From positions 1,715,171-1,779,170 of the forward strand of contig NZ_LKAQ01000004.1 in the NCBI RefSeq assembly GCF_001874525.1: DNA of 64,000 bases, in the 5' to 3' direction. Both the position numbers and the translations under genes were made by a program. This stretch comes from Pseudodesulfovibrio hydrargyri. GTDB taxonomy: Bacteria > Desulfobacterota > Desulfovibrionia > Desulfovibrionales > Desulfovibrionaceae. Below are positions 1 to 6,655 of this stretch, in pieces. Position 1 is the first letter of the stretch, and every line of letters starts with the position of its first letter. The notes below the pieces were generated by a model. It ran no database searches, had not been told where the DNA came from, and saw only the letters and a list, made by a program, of their open reading frames with translations.

Positions 1-1
1 C

Positions 2-313
2 GCTTTGTTTCATTTACATGAAGGGAACTACAGAATCATTTGTAGTACAGAGTTTTATGTGTTGGCTCCAAAAGAATCATCAATTGGCTTTTTGGTTCCT
101 TATCTTCTCTCCTCAGTCATTCAGGATTCTCTTCAGGCATCAACAGAAGGTGGACATCATCCACGGTTTTCGGTTGACACCTTACTTAAACTTCCTATTC
201 CCGAAGACCTGCTAGCCATGAGTAATAATCTGTCGGACAGCACCCTACGGCATGTGAATATGTTCAGGGAAGGTGAGCAAGGGTTGTTTAAATTGATACC
301 CGACTTCAGCTAG
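2..313 (+). CDS. C-terminal fragment, type I restriction specificity (HsdS)-like protein (cut by window edge)
   Basis: The reading frame is open to the left edge, so only about the last 103 residues are visible; a TTG at position 5 is not a credible start. The stretch FLVPYLLSSVIQDSLQAS followed by a TEGGHHPRFSVDTLLKLPIP segment resembles the end of a target-recognition half domain of type I S subunits, where a short phrase about pieces of the sequence precedes a conserved LPIP-like proline motif. The codon use is AT-rich like the neighbouring Shedu gene and unlike the GC-rich genes after 2400. It ends about 150 bases before the first tRNA-Asp fragment, so it probably closes an integrated defence or restriction island lying to the left. 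It could also be the recognition part of a fused restriction-methylase. Confidence 0.55.
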   Translation, partial: ALFHLHEGNYRIICSTEFYVLAPKESSIGFLVPYLLSSVIQDSLQASTEGGHHPRFSVDTLLKLPIPEDLLAMSNNLSDSTLRHVNMFREGEQGLFKLIPDFS

Positions 314-461
314 TCGATAAGCAAAGTCGAGGGCGGTTATCCTGAAATCCCTGTAATTTCAACGTGCTGAGAATCGGACACATTTCTAGGTGAAAATAAT
401 GCAAATAATGGGTCAGGTCAACGATCTAACTTGTTAAAGTGCTTGAATCTTTTGTTCAGCT

Positions 462-512
462 GGCACCCTGTCACGCCGGAGGCCGCGAGTTCGAGTCTCG
501 TCGGCTCCGCCA
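462..512 (+). repeat. att-like repeat copy 1: 3' half of tRNA-Asp(GTC)
   Basis: Bases 468-474 read as the anticodon loop CTGTCAC with anticodon GTC, followed by the 3' anticodon stem, a short variable region, a T arm with TTCGAGT loop, the acceptor strand CGGCTCC, G and CCA at 510-512. The 5' half is missing: no GGAGCCG acceptor strand lies upstream. This is what integrase-mediated insertion into a tRNA gene leaves behind. A second, slightly diverged copy lies at 2075-2123, and the identity continues into the following terminator. The pair brackets the Shedu gene. Full tRNA function is not expected. Confidence 0.75.
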
Positions 513-523
513 CTAAAGAACAA

Positions 524-563
524 GGACATCAAGCAATGAGCTTGGTGTCCTTTTTCTTTTTCT
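524..563 (+). terminator. Rho-independent terminator after tRNA-Asp fragment (copy 1)
   Basis: GGACATCAAGC at 524-534 pairs with GCTTGGTGTCC at 540-550 around the loop AATGA (one G-T pair), followed by a T-rich run at 551-563. It is part of the duplicated unit, because the same hairpin with two base changes follows the second tRNA fragment. Confidence 0.8.
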
Positions 564-612
564 GGTTGATCGCCAAACAATCTAGAAAAGCCCTTTGATT
601 TGGTTACGGCCA

Positions 613-1791
613 CTATCTTTGTATCATTTCGATAATGTTATCTAGTCGGCGCAGAAGGTCATCGTATGTCATAATATCTATAATATTAGCATATTTTCGC
701 TTGATAATTTCGAAGTCAAACCTTTGATCTGAGTCGAAGTTCTTGTCTCGACCAAGGATTACCATTGCTTTAGGGTTTGTCACTTGAAGCTTAAGATCAA
801 CAGGCAATTCGTCTTTTCTCTTTTCATAAATGGTACGCTCTCCTTCCCGGCCCCACTTGTTGAGGTGAAAAAGGTATTTTTCAACCTGCATGACGGAACC
901 ACCTAGCTCCATCTTAGGGGTGTAGTTATCCCGATACCTTCTTTTGGAAAGGAGACAATCATCAAAGGGTTGTTTAATTTCAATAACATCTATAGTGCCA
1001 TTGGCGTCCACTAGAGTTAAGTCTATGTAGCGGTCGGTTGTTTTTGACGGGTTAGAGTAGAAATCCTTAATGTGAAGGTTCTCAAGAACCGCTACGTATT
1101 TGGGAAATATCAGAAGTAGGAAACTGACAATTTTTTTTTGCCAATCTCTTTCCTTATATGAATCAGCACTTTTAAGCATCAACTGTAATTCTTCGCGTAT
1201 GAATACAAACTTTTGAGCTTCATAGTCTTTTATGAATTCGACACGAGGAGAAAGTCTGGATGTGTGTTTATGTTCGAGGTGCTTTTTAAGCTTGAGTTGG
1301 GCATCTGTCATTGTCTCAAAATAATCACCAAGAATCCTGCTGATCCTTGCACCTGCGTAATGTGTTAGCTCTGTTGTATTAGGAAAACTCCGTAGCAGGT
1401 CTTCAAATGCCTCGTTTGGGATAGCCTTTTCAAGGCTTCCTCCAATGACAATTTGTTCATTCACGAGGCTGTCTATTTTTCGGAATATTGAGATATTCCT
1501 GTGGGCAATGAAAGACTTGTGTGTCAGTTTGACTTCAGCGGCGATCAGTAAGTCGTGTTTTAATTCAAGAAAATCTTTGTTGATCCTGAAATATTCTCCT
1601 CGCCTTCTCCCCAGTATGAATATGCGGGTGTAGTCACTTGGTGCACCGTCGTGTTGAGTGAAAGTGAATACCCTTTTTAAGTTGACTGCTCCATATTGTT
1701 GGATATTCTGGTCAATCCAATCAGCACTAAAATGCCTTTCGCTTTCATACTTAATAAGTAATCTGTTTCTATCTTTGATAATCGTTATCAT
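613..1791 (-). CDS. sduA: Shedu anti-phage nuclease (SduA, DUF4263)
   Basis: The 392-residue protein matches the single-gene Shedu defence family. The C-terminal half carries a PD-(D/E)XK-type nuclease core: WQKK at 217-220, DRYIDLTLVD with D257, then VIEIKQP with E271 and K273, and a conserved Q302. It ends with the typical PKAMVILGRDK and DIMTYDDLLRRLD blocks near 340-383. The N-terminal 200 residues are the variable sensing part. The ATG at 1791 has only a weak GAG ribosome site. The gene is AT-rich compared with the host, stands alone, and lies exactly between two tRNA-Asp fragments, so it was very likely acquired as cargo. Family role known: abortive or restrictive defence against phage by DNA cleavage. 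Which phages it blocks cannot be read from sequence. Confidence 0.88.
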   Translation of the reverse strand: MITIIKDRNRLLIKYESERHFSADWIDQNIQQYGAVNLKRVFTFTQHDGAPSDYTRIFILGRRRGEYFRINKDFLELKHDLLIAAEVKLTHKSFIAHRNISIFRKIDSLVNEQIVIGGSLEKAIPNEAFEDLLRSFPNTTELTHYAGARISRILGDYFETMTDAQLKLKKHLEHKHTSRLSPRVEFIKDYEAQKFVFIREELQLMLKSADSYKERDWQKKIVSFLLLIFPKYVAVLENLHIKDFYSNPSKTTDRYIDLTLVDANGTIDVIEIKQPFDDCLLSKRRYRDNYTPKMELGGSVMQVEKYLFHLNKWGREGERTIYEKRKDELPVDLKLQVTNPKAMVILGRDKNFDSDQRFDFEIIKRKYANIIDIMTYDDLLRRLDNIIEMIQR

Positions 1792-2074
1792 ATTTAACGC
1801 TCATAATATCTTTAATGTCTTAGCGGTCAGAAAGGGGTCTAGTCTCTTAGATTACTTCTGTTAGGAGCCAGATAACAGATGGTTGATTGTCAATCTAGCC
1901 CTGTTTGTAGAGGCCAGACGGGCTATGTGTTTTATAGTCTAGTGGCTCTGAGGCTATAAGCAATCTTGCTTGGAACAAGTTTATTAATAGTCCTAATAAG
2001 GCACAGCGGGACACATGTGCCAAATGTGTATTGTCTTTCTTGTATTGTAATAAATGCTTATATAGAAATGGAGG

Positions 2075-2123
2075 ATACCCCGTCACACCGGAGGCCGCAA
2101 GTTCAAGTCTCGTCGGCTCCGCT
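2075..2123 (+). repeat. att-like repeat copy 2: degenerate 3' half of tRNA-Asp
   Basis: The segment CCGTCACACCGGAGGCCGC followed by a T arm with loop TTCAAGT and the acceptor strand CGGCTCC at 2114-2120 is the same tRNA-Asp 3' half as at 462-512, with several substitutions and without the CCA end. Homology continues through CTAAAGAACAAGGAC into the terminator. The decay suggests an older junction than copy 1. With copy 1 it marks tandem or successive insertions at one tRNA site. Confidence 0.7.
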
Positions 2124-2134
2124 CTAAAGAACAA

Positions 2135-2170
2135 GGACCTCAAGCACATTGCTTGAGGTCCTTGTTCTTT
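2135..2170 (+). terminator. Rho-independent terminator (repeat copy 2)
   Basis: GGACCTCAAGC at 2135-2145 pairs perfectly with GCTTGAGGTCC at 2151-2161 around ACATT, followed by TTGTTCTTTG. It is the counterpart of the hairpin at 524-550. Confidence 0.7.
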
Positions 2171-2355
2171 GCGTCATTGGTTGTACCCCGCGTGACTCCC
2201 CGATGATCTTTATGCTGGGCGTTCCACAGAGTTTGGGCAGCCATGAGCTGCAACTTTTGCACCTCCAGCCGCGATTGAATTTCCCCCAAGACATCAGCCG
2301 GTTGTCCCTCTGAGGCTTGTCCAAGGCAACTTTTGTAGCCAGCCATGATTGACAT
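2140..2355 (-). other. Short ORF, possible remnant of an island gene
   Basis: A 71-codon frame on the minus strand begins at an ATG at 2355 or the next internal ATG and runs into the terminator of the tRNA-like repeat, which forms its last codons. The first 45 residues (AGYKSCLGQA, then DVLGEIQSRLEVQKLQLMAAQ) look like real helical protein, but the tail encoded by the repeat does not. It may be the truncated end of an integrated-element gene. No family is recognised, and it may be non-coding. The rest of 1792-2423 holds the second tRNA-Asp fragment and nothing else that can be supported. Confidence 0.25.
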
Positions 2356-2394
2356 GGGTTTTGCCCTGGGGTAGAAATTTCTAAATACAAACGT

Positions 2395-2413
2395 CGTCCG
2401 ACAATGCCGGACG
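2395..2413. promoter_or_regulatory. 19-bp palindrome, candidate IclR autoregulatory operator
   Basis: CGTCCGACAATGCCGGACG has 7-bp arms around 5 bases and fits the pattern YGTSCGR-N5-YCGSACR shared with three sites downstream of the regulator gene. It ends 10 bases before the iclR ATG, overlapping its ribosome site, which is a sensible place for self-repression. Confidence 0.5.
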
Positions 2414-2423
2414 AGAGGTGTCG

Positions 2424-3179
2424 ATGACCGAAGGCAGAATTATCCAGTCCGTGGCGCGGGCATTGAATATCCTGGAATTGTTCGAGAATTCCACGGATCT
2501 CAGTGTGACGGAAATCGCCAGCCATCTTGACTTGAGCAAGAGCACGGCCTTCGGGTTGATCAACACCCTGGCGCATAAGGGGTATCTGGAACAGAATCCC
2601 CGGGATTCGCGCTACAGGCTCGGCCTCAAGCTCCTCCGGCTGGGCGGGGCGGTTCAACGGCACAACGTCATCGTCAACCGCGCCAAGCCGTTCATGGAAA
2701 AACTCGTGGAGGAGTTTTCCGAGACCGTTCACCTGACCGTCGAGAGAAACGGCATGGTGGTCTACATCGAGAAGATCGAGGGCGACAGGGCCATCTTCAT
2801 GCAGTCGGCCATCGGCGCGGAAAACCCGATGTACTGCACCGCTGTAGGCAAATGCCTGCTCGCGTACATGCCCGAGGCAAAGGCGGAGCGGCTGATCCGG
2901 AGGATGCAGCCCATGGTCAGGCGCGGCCCGAACACCATTACCGATGTAGCGGAACTGAGGCAGGAGCTGCAGGCCATTCGCGAGCGCGGCGTCAGCATCG
3001 ACGACGAGGAGCACGTGCCCGGACTGATGTGCATTGCCGCCCCGGTTCGGGATCACGACGGGGAAGTGGTGGCGGCCATCAGCATCTCCGGGGCCAAGTC
3101 CGGGATTTCGTCCAAGCTGGTCGCCCGGATATCGGAAGGGGTCGCCAGGGCGGCACAGCAGATCAGCGCCGTGCTGTGA
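2424..3179 (+). CDS. IclR-family transcriptional regulator of sugar-acid operon
   Basis: The 251-residue protein has an N-terminal winged helix (residues about 5-70, with LSVTEIASHLDLSKSTAFGL as the helix-turn-helix) and a C-terminal IclR effector domain (about 80-250) with the typical phrases YCTAVGKCLLAYMP and RERGVSIDDEEHVPGLMCIAAP. The ATG at 2424 is preferred over GTG at 2418 because GAGAGG lies at the right distance. Family role: effector-responsive repressor or activator of aromatic or sugar-acid catabolism. It stands just upstream of a GntP permease, aldolase and dehydratase in the same direction, the arrangement of the XynR-type regulators of D-xylonate genes in E. coli. Four matching palindromes flank it. 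Confidence 0.9.
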   Translation: MTEGRIIQSVARALNILELFENSTDLSVTEIASHLDLSKSTAFGLINTLAHKGYLEQNPRDSRYRLGLKLLRLGGAVQRHNVIVNRAKPFMEKLVEEFSETVHLTVERNGMVVYIEKIEGDRAIFMQSAIGAENPMYCTAVGKCLLAYMPEAKAERLIRRMQPMVRRGPNTITDVAELRQELQAIRERGVSIDDEEHVPGLMCIAAPVRDHDGEVVAAISISGAKSGISSKLVARISEGVARAAQQISAVL

Positions 3180-3205
3180 TTTTTTTTCGCATTCCATGCG
3201 AACGA

Positions 3206-3224
3206 TGTGCGACATTATCGCACA
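3206..3224. promoter_or_regulatory. Perfect 19-bp palindrome, candidate IclR operator
   Basis: TGTGCGACATTATCGCACA has perfect 7-bp arms and a 5-base centre. It lies 26 bases after the iclR stop codon and is the best member of a family of four similar sites at 2395, 3206, 3413 and 3582. Confidence 0.55.
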
Positions 3225-3412
3225 ATTGAAATGGGAAGATGTCGGTCTCCCGCGGCGATGAGGCCGGTTGCCCGCCAGGGGCCTGTCGCTGATGCCGGAT
3301 TTGTGGACTGATCCGGATACGTCGGCGAAAAGGCTGGCCGGTGCGGTGGGGATGGGCGAAGTCGGTTCGCGTGGTCATGTCGGGCCTCTGTTGCGGTAGA
3401 GCAAGAGAACGC

Positions 3413-3431
3413 TGTGCGGCAATAGCGGACA
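3413..3431. promoter_or_regulatory. 19-bp imperfect palindrome, candidate IclR operator
   Basis: TGTGCGGCAATAGCGGACA keeps the layout of the perfect site at 3206-3224 with two mismatches between arms. Confidence 0.4.
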
Positions 3432-3581
3432 ATCGCGCCGACGATGTTGAAAGACCAACTGGGCTCGGGTTGCGAAGGGGGGAACCCCCTCGGCAGCGGA
3501 CCTGGCATGGCTTGGCATACCCCCAGGGCGACGCATTTAATGCCTGTTCGGGGGGAGGATTTTCATTCCGCGTGTGAATGG

Positions 3582-3600
3582 CGTGCGGGATAGTCGCACG
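3582..3600. promoter_or_regulatory. 19-bp near-perfect palindrome, candidate IclR operator
   Basis: CGTGCGGGATAGTCGCACG has 7-bp arms with one mismatch around GATAG and matches the sites at 3206 and 3413. It lies 570 bases before the gntP start. Confidence 0.5.
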
Positions 3601-3733
3601 AGTGGTTGCGGTTCCAGTGCGGGCAGCTTGCTGACAGGGAACGGTCAGACGAGGGTTGAAACAGCCGTCCGCAATTGCTTGGGAGGGAGTAACAGCTTAA
3701 TGATGGAGGTTGATCGTTGCAAATGCTTATAAC

Positions 3734-3771
3734 CGTCCCCGGGCGAATGGCATTCGCGGGGGCGGGGGACG
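3734..3771. other. Long hairpin in the iclR-gntP intergenic region
   Basis: CGTCCCC at 3734-3740 can pair with GGGGACG at 3765-3771, and inside it GCGAA at 3743-3747 pairs with TTCGC at 3753-3757. No T run follows on the plus strand. The whole gap 3180-4169, almost 1 kb, holds the three palindromes and this hairpin but no convincing gene; the frames that cross it are antisense or out-of-frame shadows. A leader RNA or attenuator is possible but unproven. Confidence 0.35.
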
Positions 3772-4169
3772 AATGAGGTGGACGCCAGCCGCTTGCCGAT
3801 CCGGCGGCTGCTGGCCGGGCTCTCTCCCTCGGGAGCCGGTGGTATTCTAACTGTCACGCTGGAAGGAAAACGCCCTTGTCCTTTGTCTTTGAGCAGGCGG
3901 AAGAATGATGACCCGTTGGTTGTGGTCATTGTGGAATCCCGTCCGCCGGAGCCGAAAATGGGGTAAAGGACCGGGCCGGAAAAAAGCGGAGGGCTGTTGC
4001 CGCCGCGGCCACGGCATCGCTGGATGGAACGTGATTCATTCCAGGGGTGCCGGGAAGTGTCGAGAAGAAATTGAACAATAATGAATCGCTGGAATACGGA
4101 AAATGGGATGGAAGCCGGACAAGGCCTCACCGTTTCCGGATGCTCCCGGCATAAATAAACGAGAATACA

Positions 4170-5585
4170 ATGACTCCAGTACTTTTTTTGGTTTGCCTCG
4201 CGATAGCCATCGCCTTCCTGATGCTGATGATCATGAAGGTCAAGATGCACCCCGTCCTCGCGCTGTTCCTGACGAGCCTCGGACTGGGCCTGGTCTTCGG
4301 CAACAGTCTCATTGAGACCGTCAACCTGATCAATACCGGTTTCGGCGGGACCCTCAAGGGCATCGGCGTGACCATCATCCTGGGTTCGATCCTGGCCATG
4401 GGCATTCAGGATACCGGCGCGGCCACATCCATCTGCAACTTCTTCACGCGCCTGTTCCGCGGTCGGGCGCTCGAGCTCGCCCCGGCGCTGACGGCGTTCA
4501 TCGTGTCCATCCCGGTGTTCGGCGACATCACCATGGTCCTGACCGCCCCGATCGCCTCCATCCTGTCCAAGCGCAAAAAGATCTCCATGTCCTCCATGTC
4601 CGCCTTCATCGGCATGGGTTTGGGGCTGACCCACGGCCTGGTGCCGCCCACTCCCGGCATCCTGGCCATCGCCCTGATGTACGGCGCCGACCTCGGGCTG
4701 ACCATCTTCTGGGGAACGCTCATCGCCTTTGTCGCCTTCATCGGCACCTGGCTGGTCCTGCGCAAGTGGGCGGCCAAGGAATGGATCGACCCCCGGGAGG
4801 ACTTCGTGGAAGGTGTCGAGCCCGCCAAATCCGAAGCGGTCGAGGACATCATCATTCACGAGAAGGGACTGCCCAACGCCCTGATGGCCCTGCTTCCCGT
4901 CCTGATCCCGGTCGTGCTCATCACCTTCGCGTCCTTCGCCAAGGTCTACATGAAGGACGGCGGCGCTACCCTGACCTTCTTCACCTCGGTGGGCGACAGG
5001 GTCATGGCCCTGCTGCTGGGCGTCGTGTTCACCATCGTTCTCGGCTATGTCAAGGCCGAGAAGGTCAAGGCCCACCACCTGCGCACCGCGGGCGACGACG
5101 GCGCGAGCCTCCGGCAGATCATCTTCGGCACCTGGGTGGGACGCGGCCTGGTGGTCGCCCTGCTGCCCCTGCTCATCACCGCCATGGGCGGCGCCATGGG
5201 CGGCATGCTCAAGAGCGTGCCCGTGGTCAAGGAACTCGGCGCCATGGTCGCCGGGACGAGCCTGCTCCCGATCATGATTCCCTTCCTCACGGCCTCCATC
5301 CTGATGACGGCCGTGGGCTCCATGACCACCGCCGGCCTGACCGCCGCGGCCATCATCCTGCCCATGCTCGATTCCCTGGGCCTCTCCCCGGTCGCCGCCA
5401 CCCTGTCCATCGGCTGCGGCACGATGATCTTCAGCCACCTGAACGACAGCGGCTTCTGGATCATGACCCAGTTCTTCAACCTGAACACGACGCAGGGCTT
5501 GAAGTACCTGACCGTTCCCCGCGCCGTCAGCGGCGTGATCGGTTTCATCACGCTGGCGATCCTGGTGTCCATGGGACTGATCTAA
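4170..5585 (+). CDS. GntP-family sugar-acid:H+ symporter
   Basis: A 471-residue inner-membrane protein with about a dozen hydrophobic segments. The block CGTMIFSHLNDSGFWIMTQF near residue 415 and the FGDITMVLTAPI and LGLTHGLVPPTPG stretches are hallmarks of the gluconate permease family. Length fits GntP, GntT and YjhF. It is followed after 108 bases by the aldolase and then the dehydratase, so it most likely imports the acid they degrade, a pentonate or hexonate such as D-xylonate or gluconate. The ATG at 4170 follows AACGAGA. Substrate is inferred from context only. Confidence 0.88.
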   Translation: MTPVLFLVCLAIAIAFLMLMIMKVKMHPVLALFLTSLGLGLVFGNSLIETVNLINTGFGGTLKGIGVTIILGSILAMGIQDTGAATSICNFFTRLFRGRALELAPALTAFIVSIPVFGDITMVLTAPIASILSKRKKISMSSMSAFIGMGLGLTHGLVPPTPGILAIALMYGADLGLTIFWGTLIAFVAFIGTWLVLRKWAAKEWIDPREDFVEGVEPAKSEAVEDIIIHEKGLPNALMALLPVLIPVVLITFASFAKVYMKDGGATLTFFTSVGDRVMALLLGVVFTIVLGYVKAEKVKAHHLRTAGDDGASLRQIIFGTWVGRGLVVALLPLLITAMGGAMGGMLKSVPVVKELGAMVAGTSLLPIMIPFLTASILMTAVGSMTTAGLTAAAIILPMLDSLGLSPVAATLSIGCGTMIFSHLNDSGFWIMTQFFNLNTTQGLKYLTVPRAVSGVIGFITLAILVSMGLI

Positions 5586-5693
5586 CAGGTCCCCGGAATA
5601 TGAAAACGACGATTCGCCCGGTCATTTGAACGGGACGGGTTTTAACGAGCCGGGAATCCGGCTCATAAGAAAAGCACAACTAAGGAGCTACAA

Positions 5694-6596
5694 ATGTCTT
5701 TAGATTCTATCAAGGGAGTCATCCCCCCGGTTATCACCGTCATGAATGAAAAAGGTGAGTTCGACAGTGACGGGATGGGAGCCCACATAGACAGGCTGCT
5801 CGAAAGCGACGTCAACGCGCTGCTTTTCCTGGGCAGCGCGGGAGAATTCTCCCAGCTGACGGCCGCCACGCGGAAGCGGGTCGCGGAGTTCTGCGTGAAA
5901 CGGGTGGCCGGGCGCAAGCCGGTCATCATCGGCACCGGCGCCTGCGGCACGGCGGAAGTGGTCGAGCTGAGCCAGCATGCGCAGTCCATCGGGGCCGATG
6001 CGGTGATCGTGGTCAACCCCTACTACCAGTGCATGAGCGACGATCGGCTGTACCGGCACTACCGGACCATCTCGGAGAGCATCTCGATCCCGGTGCTGAT
6101 GTACAACTTCCCCGCGCTGACCGGCCAGGACCTGTCGCCCGCGCTGGTGACGCGCATCGCCAAGGACTGCCCGAACGTGATCGGCATCAAGGATACCGTG
6201 GACTGCATCAGCCATATCCGGGACCTGATCCTTCAGGCCAAGGGCGCCCGGCCCGATTTCAAGGTCGTCTGCGGGTATGACGAGTACCTGTTCTCGACCC
6301 TGGCCATGGGCGGCGACGGCGGCATCATCGGAACGTCGAACTTCGCGCCGCAAATCACCTGCGGCATCTACAAGGCGTTCCAGGAGAAGGACATGACGGC
6401 GCTCACGGAACTGCTCCCGCGCCTGGGCATCCTTTCCCAGATGTACGCGCTGGACGTTCCGTTCTATTGGTTGCTGAAGGAAGCCGCCCGGGCCACCGGG
6501 TCGGACATCCCCACCGGCGTCGCCGCCCCGGCCAGCGTGCCCGGCGAGGACGTCCAAAAGCGCCTCGCGGAAATTCTCGCCCAGGCGGGTCTCTAG
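5694..6596 (+). CDS. DapA-family 2-keto-3-deoxy-sugar-acid aldolase (YagE/YjhH type)
   Basis: A 300-residue class I aldolase of the dihydrodipicolinate synthase/N-acetylneuraminate lyase superfamily. The Schiff-base lysine is K166 in VIGIKDT, the proton-relay tyrosine is Y137 in LMYNFP, and the carboxylate-binding loop is FLGSAGEFS at 45-53. A TIM barrel spans most of the chain. Since a GntP permease precedes it and an IlvD/Edd dehydratase follows it, lysine synthesis is unlikely. The expected reaction is cleavage of a 2-keto-3-deoxy acid to pyruvate and an aldehyde (glycolaldehyde from a pentonate, glyceraldehyde from a hexonate). Start ATG 5694 follows AAGGAGC. Confidence 0.85.
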   Translation: MSLDSIKGVIPPVITVMNEKGEFDSDGMGAHIDRLLESDVNALLFLGSAGEFSQLTAATRKRVAEFCVKRVAGRKPVIIGTGACGTAEVVELSQHAQSIGADAVIVVNPYYQCMSDDRLYRHYRTISESISIPVLMYNFPALTGQDLSPALVTRIAKDCPNVIGIKDTVDCISHIRDLILQAKGARPDFKVVCGYDEYLFSTLAMGGDGGIIGTSNFAPQITCGIYKAFQEKDMTALTELLPRLGILSQMYALDVPFYWLLKEAARATGSDIPTGVAAPASVPGEDVQKRLAEILAQAGL

Positions 6597-6655
6597 GGAG
6601 AGCGTTTGAACGACGAATAATGCTAATCTCGACAACGAGAAAAGGAGATATAACC

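Noticed and set aside
360..460. Insertion-sequence end suggested by short phrases such as GGACACATTTCTAG and GGGTCAGGTCAACG
   Set aside because: No transposase, no inverted repeat pair and no target duplication can be seen.
467..512. Complete tRNA-Asp gene
   Set aside because: Only the 3' half from the anticodon loop on is present; the sequence upstream has no D arm and no acceptor strand pairing with CGGCTCC.
1895..2149. 84-codon frame over the second tRNA-Asp fragment
   Set aside because: It is formed from the tRNA and terminator sequence and has no ribosome site or protein-like composition.
3503..3517. Sigma-54 promoter-like TGGCATGGCTTGGCA
   Set aside because: The spacing between the GG and GC elements is one base short of the invariant distance, and no sigma-54 activator is associated with this operon.
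3645..5438. 597-codon minus-strand frame opposite gntP
   Set aside because: It is an antisense shadow in GC-rich DNA, full of D, G, H, Q and E, while the plus strand encodes a clear GntP permease.
5694..6596. Dihydrodipicolinate synthase for lysine synthesis
   Set aside because: The barrel and lysine are the same, but the gene lies between a sugar-acid permease and dehydratase under an IclR regulator.
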